A DNA stretch of 64,000 nucleotides from Meconema thalassinum (lineage: Eukaryota; Arthropoda; Insecta; Orthoptera; Tettigoniidae): positions 791,802,979 through 791,866,978 of the forward strand of contig OX336389.2 of the NCBI GenBank assembly GCA_946902985.2, in the 5' to 3' direction. This document shows positions 11,723 to 22,671 of this stretch, in pieces. Numbering within the stretch: the stretch's first letter is position 1; every line of letters begins with the position of its first letter. Made by a program: the position numbers and the translations under genes. The notes beneath the pieces are model-generated. The model was not told where the DNA came from and did not search any database. It worked only from the letters and a program-made list of their open reading frames with translations.

Positions 11723-12350
11723 ATGTAATGATTATACATATTGACTCAAAGTAACCGGGTTACAATGTTAATAATGAAATTGCAGCACGTGACCTTAATG
11801 TTCCCCACATGCTAGCAACAGTAACCCTTTCCAAAAGTTGTGGATTGATATACCCTGGTAACACTAAGATGTTAAAATGGATGTTGAAACACTTATTGCT
11901 GATATTGTTATTATAATTATTATTGATTGTTTACTATCATCATTATAAGTATCACCATACTCATCACCACTTATGGGACTCAGGATAGACGATCCAGGGT
12001 AAAGGCAAGATCTATATGGGACAGAGAACCATTAAGCATTAAGTGACATCGTTTACCATCGTGAAGTGTGCAGCTGCTATGAGAAGTGGTTCACCAATAT
12101 GGATGTCATTGTCATTGACACTGCCACCATGGCAGTTCCTGATGAGCCCTCATTTTACTGTATCTCTCCGATCGGAGTATTCTGCCATATTCGCGTAGGC
12201 AGCAACAACGTAAGTATGAATAAAGTGATAACTGTGTTTGAGTGTACGTATGAGCGGTATGTTGACTGATATACCTAGTCACTGTGATAATACACTCTAC
12301 AGTACACACTCTAAGATTATATTTCGTTGATGTGGGCCGCATCAATCATA

Positions 12351-12370
12351 GTACAGTACCGGTACTGTAC
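12351..12370. repeat. Perfect 20 bp palindrome
   Basis: GTACAGTACC followed directly by GGTACTGTAC, a perfect dyad without spacer. It could be chance or a protein-binding dyad; nothing around it decides. Confidence 0.6.
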
Positions 12371-12424
12371 ATGCGATGGATACCCATTGTCTCTCCGTCC
12401 TACCTATAGAAAAACAAGAGATAA

Positions 12425-12715
12425 AGCCAGTAGCGTAGCCGGGAGTTAGAAATCACAGTATACGACAGGTAGTGGGAGCAGCATGTTAATAGAGCTGAGG
12501 TTCGAATCCAAGTGCTGATTGCACCATTCATGAGTGTGGTTTTTCCCTCATATTCCAGGCAAATGCCTGGAAAATAACCAATTTTATGTACCGGGATACC
12601 TTCATCACACCAAGGTTCTAATAATCACAGTTACACACCCTACCACAGACATCACAATGACACAGGTTATTAGACCCAGTTTTGTTGATGGAGGAGAAGT
12701 AGAGGGGAGAATCTA
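12425..12715 (+). repeat. SINE (family F-like)
   Basis: A B-box-like gaggttcgaatcc lies at about 12497-12509. The body follows with gtggtttttccctcatattc, ccaggcaaatgcctgg, ggttctaataatcacagtta and a repeated cacaggttattagaccc end. The ggcaaatgccgg block is shared with copies near 28.6 and 51.6 kb. Confidence 0.65.
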
Positions 12716-12820
12716 ATTAGACAACCACGCGTACACTGTTTTCTGGAACGCGCAATCATCACTTCACCTTGCCCCCACGTCCCCACGCCCCTACGCGTCT
12801 AGCTCAGACGTCAGATTGCT

Positions 12821-12909
12821 GATAAATCACTGCCTGTCTATTCTGTGAGTTTTGATGAAACGTGGAGCAAATGAGAAGTATTGTGAACTCTGCAATCAAC
12901 TTGTTTCAT
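12821..12909 (+). repeat. Direct repeat, copy 2
   Basis: Partner of 11634-11722, same orientation, about 1.19 kb downstream. A SINE sits between the two copies. Confidence 0.7.
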
Positions 12910-13079
12910 CGAGTTGGTGAAGTCACTGATTCACAAATTTTGCCCTAAATGAATGCTCCATAACAACTTTCAAGATAACTTAGTAAGCCGCATCACGTGA
13001 GTGCTATTGGAATTTGAATTCATCAGTAATCTGACATTGATACCTATCACAGCTACGGAACTTACTGTCTGTTAGTACT

Positions 13080-13378
13080 CTTGGCTGTCATCCCGGCGGT
13101 CTGGGTGTGATTCTCGACCCTTCCAAGAAATATAATTCTGGTCTGACTATGAGGACTAGAACGGGATACATTCAGCCTCATGAGACAAAACTCAGAAGAG
13201 GTGGGTTTGATTCCCACCTCAGCCATTCTGGAAGTGGTTTTCCGTGGTTTCCCCACTTCGATTTAAGTCAAATGGTTCCCAATTTAAAGAACGCCACGGC
13301 CACCTCCTTTCAAAACCTCACATGAAGTACAAATACACACACCAGTACAACTATCATAATAACCCAGGTTATTAGGCA
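13080..13378 (+). repeat. SINE (G/C-like group), plus strand
   Basis: Carries ggtgggtttgattcccacct (B-box region, about 13200-13219) and the group's body ctggaagtggttttccgtgg / tttccccactt. A tail section ends ..acccaggttattaggc. It is related to the minus-strand copy at 14405-14680 through the shared ccgtggtttccccactt block. The short frames 13107-13325 and 13256-13062 are by-products. Confidence 0.7.
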
Positions 13379-14404
13379 AGAAATTCCACTCACGCCCAAG
13401 TACACAGGACTGAATAAATCGCTACGATGTTCAAAAGCCCTCAAATGAATCAACAAAAAGGAAATTGTGTGACAACCATGTGCTACCTCTACTAGCGTGT
13501 GTATCTGAAATCACAAGCTCACATCGAGAGCTGGTTAATGAGAGCCCGCTGATCATTGACTTCGCAACATGGAATGCGAGATACTCCTTGTCAATACTAG
13601 GGTTCACAAGTTTATGTGTACAAAATATGCAAGCTAATTTGCCTTAAAACTTGCTGAATATGACATAACAGCGGGAAAGTACGACCGATGAATTTTAGGG
13701 ATATGTAGCAAGTATTAGACTATCATTAAAATAAGATCTATTAATATTCATTTAGCAAGGTGGTAGTTTAGCCTAGGGACTCAGTTCTAACGTCTCCGAA
13801 GGATTTTAAATGTAAAATTTTAGTGTCGAAAAATCCTAAAACGTTACTTAATTTAATTTCCACGAAAGTGTGATTTTAAGTGCGCTAGTGATCTAAGCCT
13901 ATGTGGCGACCAAGGCAGCCGGGCTCACAAAACAGAATCATCTCTTCTGAACCTGCTATCTACCTGTTCCGGGAATACAGATAAAAATATTTCTGGGTTA
14001 GTTTACATTTATAAATCCCATGTTTTAAACTCCACGCACATAAAATGTACCTTGTTAAAATTTAACCAAAAATGCGCTAAATACAGTATAACCAATTTGA
14101 CTTTACAGCACTACAATGAGCAAAATATGTCAAAAAGTATAAAAATGGCCAAAATAAGATTGCACTATACAGAGTCGGAGACTCTTCATTTGGAATTATT
14201 ATTTTTCAAATTTCGGGCAAATATAAGCTTAGGAATCAATATGATTCTTCCTTAACTTCCAAACCTCACTGTACCATAAGTTGTTGTTGTTGCTTATTAT
14301 AGGGCCTGCGACATAATGGTCATAGGGCCTATAGCCTCGTGTATAAGGGTATGTGTGTAGAATTTGGTTGTTAACCTGTGGTATTGTGATGGCTATACTA
14401 GTGT
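13379..14404. other. Unassigned AT-rich DNA
   Basis: Short frames only, nothing recognised. Confidence 0.5.
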
Positions 14405-14680
14405 GTGATTTTTTTAAAATTTGGGACAGGATTGGGAATTAAGTGACCGTGGCCTTGAGTTAGGAACCAATACAGCATTTGCGTGGAGTGGAAGTGGATA
14501 ACCACGGAAAACCACTTCCAAGATGGCTGAGGTGGAATCGAACCCTCCTCTTTTGCCTCACAAGGCTGAGTTTACCGCGTTCCGGCCCTCACACCAGAAA
14601 TAACCAATTAACCGCGAATCAATCTTAGATCTCCGAGACATCAGTCAAGAACTATAGCCGCTACACCACGAAGTGGACTC
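14405..14680 (-). repeat. SINE (G/C-like group), minus strand
   Basis: On the minus strand it reads a tRNA-like region with gttcgattccacctcagcca near 14530-14550. The body is ttccaagtggttttccgtgg-like and the end lies near 14405. It shares the disposition of 13080-13378 and 15673-15999. A target duplication was not found. Confidence 0.7.
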
Positions 14681-15661
14681 CATAGAATAGGAATCTAATG
14701 CTTCCCATTATTACCTTCTCCCACTAAATATAGCCTATTACGTTGGTTGTTTCCAAATTAGTAGAATACATTACATCACGGTAGATCGTTAGCTAAATGT
14801 GAAGAAAAAAAATCATTCACTTAGATGTTTAATCAAAGTTTGGAAGAGTTCAAAATTTTACAGTAGTGTTCATAGGTCAAGTCAGGAATGAATAAAATAT
14901 GAACCAAAATTAGTCCTTGGGTTGCTTTATAGGTACTTTTGAGCCGTTCCTATTAATGAAGTTTTTATATCATCACACTCTTTCCCGTTGGACTAAATGA
15001 CAGTCAACTTACGGAACTTTCTTTGGAGACTTATTCGTGTCTTCTTTGTGGCGTGATGGTGGGATATCTTCTTTGTTGCTGCGAACTGCTATCACTGTAG
15101 ATTTCATTTGTTAAACTAATCTATCAAGTGCCTCTGCTTCCTCAAGTGACGACACCATGTATACCACCTCTAGAAGTTGCTTTATTAGTATGTCTTTATC
15201 TCCTTCAACCTCTCGTATTCAGTACCATTATTTCCTACTTGGTTCAAGTCGACATCCGCTCCCTTTTGCCTGATTTCTTTATCACAGCTAATGTAATTTC
15301 TTATTCATGTGAAAAATTCACTGCTCTCAATCTATACTTGGAGCTGGAAGGATTTACTTGTGAAATTAATATGCCTACACATGTTCCATTTAATACTTGC
15401 CTCAAAGCAGGATCGTGAATATTTGTGTAAACAAATATTAGAATCTGGAGAGATCAACCTACACGTGCAGTACTTTTTCTATCACAGTATACGGTATACC
15501 TCCATTGTTGAAAAATTACGTATTTGCCAAGTATTAGGCTCCAGCGGGTGTGGGCTAATACCGTCAGTTGATAGCGAAAGAGATGATTTGTGGCGAAAAC
15601 ATATTATGTCTCTTATTTTAAGCTTACTATGCAGTGAATGATGATTTGGTCAAAAAAAATC
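14681..15661. other. Unassigned; two overlapping plus-strand frames
   Basis: Frames 15128-15418 (96 codons) and 15309-15641 (110 codons) overlap in different phases and have no known motif. A host exon cannot be excluded, but there is no support for one. Confidence 0.4.
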
Positions 15662-15672
15662 TTTAACGAACT

Positions 15673-15999
15673 TTTTTTTTAGCGTATGGCTTTTAGTGCC
15701 GGTAGTGTCCGAGGACATGTTCGGCTCGCCAGTTTTGTAGCTTCTTCGGGACGGACACCCAATGGGTGAGCTACAAGTACCGTTGTGGAGGGAAGTGGGA
15801 ATGTAAGGACGAGGAGTTGGAAGGTAGCGGCTGTGGCCTATAGTTAGGGACCAACCCCGGCATTTGCCTGGAAGGAAGATGGGAAACCACAGAAGACCAT
15901 CTTCAAGGTTGCCGGCGGGGGGATTCGAACCTCCTCGCCTCCCGGATGTGAGCGACTGCCAGCAGTCATGCCGTAACCACCACGGCTAACTCACCCGGT
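15673..15999 (-). repeat. SINE family C with 11 bp target duplication
   Basis: The minus strand shows a tRNA-like head: gggtgagttagccgtggtgg, then gaggttcgaatcccccc as B box (about 15915-15935). The ggcaaatgccggggttggtc body and a tail ending at 15673 follow. TTTAACGAACT occurs at 15662-15672 and 16000-16010, bracketing the insert. It landed just beyond the 3' end of the MULE relic. Confidence 0.9.
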
Positions 16000-16043
16000 T
16001 TTAACGAACTGTATCAGCATTTCAATAATCCATTCAAGATGTT

Positions 16044-17640
16044 TCACTCGTTTTCCCTTGGCATAAATAATCTTAGTACAGTAGTTCCGTGCATTCTTTC
16101 AATGTGAATATTTTTGTTTATTCCAGCATGTATCCTGTGACAGCAAACCCAGCTTTGAGTATATTGTCCATATTGTTGAGTGATATAATTTCCAAACTCC
16201 TTCGCATCTTCATCAACAGCCATTATATTTATCACTTTGGGGTATAGAATGTCAAAGTTACTCTTATCCCTTTCCATTACTAGTGTCCTAATCATTTTAT
16301 ATACCTCGACTAGCCTTTCTCGGCCACGTATTTATGGAAGATTCATTTGCCACGCTCGATGCACGTGCCACGACCAAAGGAGTCTGTATTGCGTCGTGCC
16401 CATTGCATTCAACCCTGCCATATGTGTTTGAAATATCATTCATACTTCAGGTGTAATCATTCCAACTATTGTCTTTATGCACTGAAATCGAATATTGAAT
16501 ATTATCATTGTATGGTCTGCTGGAAACCATAAATGCCCACGGAAATCCTTCCCTGAGATCATCCGTGACTAGCAGAGTATTCACTTAATATCCATATTTG
16601 CTTAATCCAAGTGTTCCATCCGAACACATACAATCTGATCCATAGATACTTAATACAATTCTTTGTGCATCATTCGTGGTGATTAACAGAAATGCCTGAT
16701 ATTTCAGTTCAGGACGATCTTCACAAGCGGCTTGTATACGAAAATTCAATCCTTTGTGGACAATCTCACTTCTCCTACCGATGCATCAACACTTACGGCA
16801 ACACTGCTGTTCCTGTTGCCATCAACATTGAAAGATGTCTTTCTATTTTGAAGATCTCTTCACGTCCGAAGGTATTGTTGCTCGAGATTGGTTCCCGAAA
16901 CACTGTCTCTCGCTTCATTGAAGATTTCTTCAAAAGGAAATCTGAAGCTATTTTAGACGCAATGTTCTCCCTATTTTATTCTCATAGCAGATGCAAATGA
17001 CCCAAATCATTGATGTGTGCTATACGAGTTCCGAGATTTTCACGGAATACTTGCCGTCTTTCAAAAACACCACTTGTGTGGAAGGGGAGAACGGATTAAT
17101 TTTTCTTACTTCCTGGAGTTTTAAGATGGCGCATCCCTTCTTCTTTGTGACATAAACATCAGATCGATGAGACTTATAATACGACCTATCCTCTTTTATA
17201 AAACGTTTAACAGAAGCAGCTGAAGTCAATTTTTCAGTTTCCTTTCTCCTCACGTTAAATTTGTCTACAAATGGTAATAGAAGTTCTTTATCTACATCTG
17301 GAATGTTATTGCATATCTTTAAGGATCCCCACACTGATTTTGTAAAGAGACAATAACCAATTGAACACAGTGGACACTGGAAATTTTTCTGCTTTTTCAA
17401 ATGAATATATCCCATCTTCATGTCACAAATGAAAACGAAGGTACGTTTGCTTACTAACGCCATATCGCAAATCTCACAATGAAACTGAAATGATAATTTT
17501 ATAGAAGGGGGAATAGATGCCACGTCAGATGACTCATAAAATGTTCTGACGTGCTTTCGCAAGCTGGAAGAATCCGCAATGCTTTACCACATATTGAACA
17601 ATGTATTGCTTCCCTGTCTGAAACCATGAGTAAGTAACAT
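16044..17640 (-). pseudogene. MULE-type transposase relic with N-terminal zinc fingers
   Basis: Read on the minus strand. Near 17.6 kb there is CSICGKAL. After a frame change the longest open piece (17562-17020, 180 codons) holds FHCEICDMAL and FQCPLC, so two or three C2H2-like fingers are eroded. Further on, in shifting frames, come NEARDSVSGTNL (about 16900), then the MULE core blocks. These are QAFLLI.NDAQRIVLSIYGSD (about 16690-16620), CSDGTLGLSKYG and LVTDDLREGFPWAFMVSSR (about 16580-16515). The last piece (16295-16044) carries WVCCHRIHAGINKNIHIERMH, the family's W..C.R..GINTNM.IE..HR block. Many frameshifts and stops show it is dead. MULE enzymes move DNA transposons by cut and paste. 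Terminal repeats were not found. Confidence 0.8.
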
Positions 17641-18457
17641 TCACTCGGGCACTATTACTTCAGCCAATTTCATATTTAATGTATTTCGTTAGCATCGTAA
17701 GAAAAGTAGTATCAGGAATAACTTGAAACAACAGAAATTCAGATGTATTGGATTCTACTCGCAACGTGTGAAGAAATTGGTCACAGAGTAAACAGTATCA
17801 TGAATAACTTGAAAAAACTTAACTTCATATTTATTACATTTAACCAACAGCGTGGAGGAAAGTTAGTCTTGAAGCCGTGGAGCATGGGACAGTAGCACGT
17901 GTTTAGCTGGCAATGGAGCGAAAGGCCGAGCTAACGCGAGGTTTGCCCATAGCAGGCGAAGGGTGACACCACCGATTGAACGGATCACGTATGATACCCC
18001 AGACAAAAGATGTTAGTAGATTGAGTCGCCAGGTGACTGGCTGATACGTAAGACAAGGAGGGAACAATTGACTTGACCGTACTGCCATTTCAACACGTAT
18101 GTCATTTCATTGTTGTTGATGCAGCTTGTGGTGTGTTATTGTATCCCCATTATTGGAATTGGGACATTATCATCATCACCACCTTATTATGGCTGTAGGA
18201 GAGTGTAGACTAACGGTATTTATTACGAGGGTTGAGGAGCACCGTGACATAATGCACAATCACAAAATTTGCCTGGAGAAGTTTCGGTAAGGCTTCTGTC
18301 AGCGCCGGATAATTTTACTCGAACCACATCCTGAGATTACAGGACCCTGTAGTTCAATTTGTTGCATTGCATTACACTCTCTTGCACCACCTAAGGCCAA
18401 TGTATCCCTACTTCATTCAGCCCATGTTTAGTCTTCCTAAATCCCATTTATTCTCAA
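17641..18457. other. Unassigned DNA
   Basis: No repeat or gene recognised. Somewhat GC-richer around 17870-18070. Confidence 0.45.
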
Positions 18458-18601
18458 TCTACAGTATACTAATATAATAAAGCTGAAGGATTTGTGTGTT
18501 TGTTTGTGTGTTTTTGTGTTTAAACGCGCTAATCTCTGGAACTACCAGTCGGATTCGATTTTTTTTAATGATAGCCAGATCCTAGAGGAATAGTTTAGGC
18601 T

Positions 18602-19790
18602 ATGTTAAATTTCGGACAGACCACTCCATTCTCTGCTTTAAGGCCCTTTGGCACAAATCTACACCGTTTCACCGATCTGAACCAAAATTTGTATACTTAC
18701 CCTTTGGAACCCTGCGAGTAACACTGTCTGCATGAAATTTCGGACAGACCAGTCCATTCCCTGCATTTAGGCCCTTTGGCACAAATCTACACCTTTTCAC
18801 CGATCTGAACCGAAATGTTTATACTTAGCCTTTGGAACCCTGCGAGTAACACTGTTTACATGAAATTTCGGACAGACCACTCCATTCCCTGCATTTAGGC
18901 CCTTTGGCACAAATCTACAACGTTTCACCGATCTGAACAAAAAATTTGTATACACACCCTTTGGAACACTGCGGGTAACACTGTCCAATTTAAATTTCTG
19001 ACAGACCACTCCATTTTCTGCATTTAGGCCCTTTAACACAAATCTACACCGTTTCACCGATCTGAATCAAAATGTGTATACTTACCCTTTGGAACCCTGC
19101 AAGTAACACTGTTTACATGAAATTTCGGACAGACCACTCCATTCCCTGCATTTATGCCCTTTGGCACAAATCTACACCGTTTCACCGATCTGGACCAAAA
19201 TGTGTATACTTACCCTCTGGAACCCTACCAGGAACACTGTCTGCATGACATTTCGGACAGACCACTCCATTCCCTGCATTTAGGCCATTTGGCACAAATC
19301 TACACCGTTTCACCGATCTGGACCAAAATTCGTATACTTACCCTTTGGAACCCTGCGAGTAACACTGACAGCATGACATTTCGGACAGACCACTCCATTC
19401 CCTGCATTTAGGATCTTTGGCACAAATCTACACCGTTTCACCGATCTGAACCAAATTTCACATACTTACACTTTGGAACCAGACGAGTAACACTGTCTGC
19501 TTGAAATTTTGGACAGACCACTCCATTCCCTGCATTTAGGTCCATTGGCACAAATCTACACCGTTTCACCGATCTGAACCACATTTTGTACACTTACCCT
19601 TTGGAACCCAGCGGGTGACACTGTCAACTTTAAATTTCGGACAGACCACTCCGTTCCCTGCATTTAGGTCCTTTATCACAAATCTACACCATTCCTCCTA
19701 TTTGCACCTAATTATACAAACACTTTGAAACCCAGCTGGTAACACTGTCCACTTGATATTTTGGGCAACGCTCTCCATTCCCTACATTTA
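18602..19790 (+). repeat. 128 bp tandem array, about nine copies
   Basis: The anchor ggacagaccactcc (or one-base variants) occurs at 18614, 18742, 18870, 18999, 19127, 19255, 19383, 19511, 19639 and, degraded, near 19763. The step is 128 bp with one 129. Units differ by a few percent; the last is most diverged. Because 128 is not a multiple of three, no frame stays open through it, and the frames at 18797-19057 and 19154-19411 are by-products. Each unit also contains cacaaatctacaccgtttca and cccttt-ggaaccctgcg. The array lies wholly inside the Helitron-like element. Confidence 0.95.
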
Positions 19791-20067
19791 GAATAACAAA
19801 CAAACTGAACTTAAAAACCATGTATTGAGGCCCCAGAATCATTCATGTCCGTAGTAGTGTAACTGTAAGAGTATTTTAATAAGTCTATTGTTGACTGGCA
19901 ATTCGGGCTGCATCACGTCGCCCCTACCAGTGTTCTGGTGCAGAATTGCGAAATAAGTTAAATCTTGCGCTGCTTTTAATTTGCAGTCACGGGGAGTAAT
20001 TAGTGCAAACGGATTTATTTTGCCCCTTAAAACAGTTATCATTATGAACGTACAGTATTATGCATCT

Positions 20068-20206
20068 TGGGTTCGATTCCCGGTCAATGCATGTGAGATT
20101 TTCGATGTGAAATGCCATGTCCTGTGGTTCGGATTCCACGTAAAACGGAGGTCCCGTGGCTTATGATCGCGAGATTAACGGTCACGTTAAACTACAAGCT
20201 TCCTTT
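20068..20206 (+). repeat. SINE family D, 5'-truncated, 12 bp target duplication
   Basis: Begins at the B box (gggttcgattcccggtcaat) and runs through gtgaaatgccatgtcctgtg, gattccacgtaaaacggag and gcgagattaacggtcacgtt to a short tail. TATTATGCATCT at 20056-20067 repeats at 20207-20218. It is nested in the Helitron-like element, so it is younger than it. Confidence 0.9.
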
Positions 20207-20787
20207 TATTATGCATCTGTATGATTGCAATGGTGTTGGTGCAATAAATTGAGGTTATCAGTTGCAATAAGCGTTGGTGCTTTCAAATTAACCTTAATTT
20301 ATTCCGAAACTTATCGTTGAGCGCTATGTGGCCATAAATGATACTATTGCTACCTCAGGAGCTCGGGACAGCTGCAGTTTTCCAAAGTATTCTCATTATT
20401 TTCCTACGGCGTTATGCGACAAAAGACGACACTATTTGTCTCTACATTTCCAACAGACAATGAGATATAGGCCCTAAGCAGTGTCTATTATTTCACTTAT
20501 TCCTCTTTCTAATCATTTTTAGAAATTTGTTTGTAAATTACTTGTAAATAGCCGTTTCCCTATTCATTATTATCATTATTACAATTAGAGGAAAAAGATC
20601 TAAATGTTACTTCCATTATACTGTACTGCTTATCACCCTCACAACAACCACCACCACCACAACCACAAAAAGTTATATATTTTTTTCATTCTGGTAGTTG
20701 AAGTATCATGTGCCAGTTCTGTAGTAGTATTCATTATTATCCATAAAACAAATTAATTCACCGGGCGGAGCCGGGCACTACTGCTAG

Positions 20788-21025
20788 TTAGATATAATAC
20801 CTTATATTTGAAACTTAATCCTCATTAATACTGTCGGTTAATATCCAACAGATTGAGACCCTGTGGTAAAACAGTATACACCTTATAATCACAATACATA
20901 ATGTTAGCTTGATCCTACACACATGGTCCAATGATCACATAATTTTGATTCCTGGATATATTTAGACAAATTCCCGACTCACTGTTCAAATTCTATCTCA
21001 CAGCAATGCAATGTTGTCATCTTGT
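20788..21025. other. Unassigned AT-rich DNA
   Basis: Nothing recognised between the Helitron-like end and the left target duplication of the next SINE. Confidence 0.45.
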
Positions 21026-21041
21026 TCTGTGTATTAATAAA

Positions 21042-21363
21042 AAAAAGTCAACAAAAGTCAATCCCTGGCACTATACAGCCCATGACGGGCTAAGGCCGAC
21101 CGAGCGACCGCTGCCCAGCCATTTGGCCTGCAGATCTTGGGGTGACGCGTGATCAGCGCGTCGGGTCCCCTCGGCCGTTAATCTTGGCATTCGTGATCGG
21201 GGCGCAGTCTTACTGTCAGACAGCGACTCAATTGTCCTCACGAGGCTGAGTGCACCCCGTTCCAACCCTCACGTCAGTTTTAAAATCCCTGACGGAGCCG
21301 GAGATCGAACCCGGGTCTTCCGGGTGAGAGGCAGGTGCGCTACCCCAACATGACGGTGCCGGC
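21042..21363 (-). repeat. SINE family A with 16 bp target duplication
   Basis: Full-length minus-strand copy: tRNA-like head near 21363-21290 (B box as ggagatcgaacccgggt on the plus strand), body with gcaccccgttccaaccctca, and a tail ending at 21042 in a gactt/aaaa-rich stretch. TCTGTGTATTAATAAA is present at 21026-21041 and 21364-21379. It inserted into the AT-rich tail of the neighbouring family B copy. Confidence 0.93.
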
Positions 21364-21379
21364 TCTGTGTATTAATAAA

Positions 21380-21600
21380 TAATGTTATTGGTTTACGTCC
21401 CTTTTAACTACTGTAGCTTTTATTGCCACCGGGAAGCCGGAATATTGCCCCAAAGGGGATCTTTAACGATCCAGTAAATGTACTGACATAGCTTCCTCGC
21501 ATTTGCGCACCATCAAATGCCATCTGACTGCGCCAGAATGCGATCCTGCAACCTAGGGACAAGCAGTCGAGAACGCTACCGTTGCCAGACCACAGAAGAG
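21380..21600 (-). repeat. SINE family B, minus strand
   Basis: Reverse of the 30803-31060 copy: ttggtttacgtcccttttaa end, ggggatctttaacgatcc, gtaaatgtactgacatagc, caaatgccatctgactgcgc, then the B-box region gcgatcctgcaacctaggg and A-box gagaacgctaccgttgccag near 21596. These elements read gcaatggtagcg...gcaggatcgca on the minus strand. Confidence 0.85.
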
Positions 21601-21790
21601 TGGGTGGCGTATTTAAAGTTGCTAATTCATCAAGACATCTCGTGAAATGTTATCAGGCAATGAAGTGAGTGCAAGTGCTGCTCCTGGTAAGGGTGGGCAC
21701 TAATTGCTCAATTATCTGAGACGATAAAAACCTAGATGGTACAATATACGACGTAAAAATTTGCAAAAGCTGAGGAACTAAGCAGAATTC

Positions 21791-21857
21791 TTAGCCACGC
21801 CTTAGGATGTAATTCCATTGTAATAGCATTTGTAAACGCATAACAGACCTCACGATG
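21791..21857 (+). repeat. Direct repeat, copy 1
   Basis: About 67 bp (ttagccacgccttaggatgt to cataacagacctcacgat) recurring at 22333-22399 with six or so changes, same orientation, 542 bp apart. Confidence 0.75.
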
Positions 21858-22164
21858 TCTATCTCATCTACTAACATGTACAATTCCATTATAATTTTAT
21901 ATTAGGAAATGTGAGCTTGACTTTAGTTGGATTTTGTGTCTTGTCCTAAATCGCATTTTCTTGTCACAATTGAAAATAATGTACTCGATACATTACATCA
22001 AATGTGTATAATCATTCACTGAAATCATGCAACGAATGTTGTTCGTTAGTTTTAGGCCCTTGGGTCACCATTATTATCAGCCCCGTGCTCTAGCAGGTCA
22101 TTTGAATATGTCTGATAACTTAACTTTTGTTTCTGTTGTGGCGGTAGTAGCGTGTTAAGGTCAG

Positions 22165-22330
22165 AAATGAAGTTGGTGTCCTCTGGACTTGAAATAAGGT
22201 ACTATCTCCATGTGTCTTGAGAGTGTGAAAAAAACGAGGAAAAACACACTCAGGATAGCTGCTATCACTACCGGGATTCGAACCTTGCTGCAGTTTTCCA
22301 TTGCGGTCGTGGTGAGTGATTTAACGCGCA
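22165..22330 (-). repeat. SINE family F, minus strand
   Basis: The minus strand carries ggttcgaatcccggtagtga (B box about 22272-22291), ctatcctgagtgtgtttttc and acatggagatagtaccttat, matching the plus copy at 28525-28681 (gtggctaccctgagagtgat, gggatagtgccttacttc). Confidence 0.7.
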
Positions 22331-22332
22331 TT

Positions 22333-22399
22333 ATTAGCCAGGCCTTAGGATGCAATTCCAGTGTAATAGCATTTGTTAACCCATAACAGACCTCATGAT
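22333..22399 (+). repeat. Direct repeat, copy 2
   Basis: Partner of 21791-21857. The SINE F copy sits directly before it. Confidence 0.75.
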
Positions 22400-22671
22400 T
22401 TAGGCTAGTCTTGCACAGTGTATGCAACAAAGTGCCAGTGAAAACACCCAAAATGACACAGTTAAATAAATACGAATACACTCAAAGGTTGAAATAAATG
22501 GCTAACTGAGAAATTTGCCAAATGTACACATTTTACTAGGCACATAGCACAGACCTTCATTTCCGTAGGCCTTTACAAACTGCGTGTTATGCCTATTTTA
22601 GTCCTGTATTCATATTACAGTACATTAAAATTAGCAGTCTAATACATTAAGATTAGCTTAAGATGCCAAAA

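Larger units (their letters stand above)
18458..20787 (+). mobile_element. Non-autonomous Helitron-like element
   Basis: Starts with TC (tctacagtatactaatataa, 18458 on) after an A. It ends with CTAG at 20784-20787 before a T, the A|T target choice of canonical Helitrons. About a dozen bases before the end is a GC-rich imperfect hairpin (ccgggcggagccggg, 20761-20776) followed by cactactgctag. The early text aaagctgaaggatttgtgtg and acgcgctaatctctggaact is the kind seen at the starts of many insect Helitron copies. There is no Rep/helicase reading frame, so it would depend on an autonomous partner. Inside lie a 128 bp tandem array and a SINE with its own duplication. The boundaries are my reading of the ends; a second copy in the genome would confirm them. 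Confidence 0.7.

Noticed and set aside
16692..17000. 102-codon plus-strand frame
   Set aside because: Antisense to the MULE relic, whose minus-strand motifs are specific.
18797..19411. Protein with internal repeats
   Set aside because: The frames come from a 128 bp tandem unit; the unit length is not a multiple of three and the frames break.
18602..19790. CRISPR array
   Set aside because: Units are adjacent 128 bp repeats without unique spacers, in a eukaryotic context.
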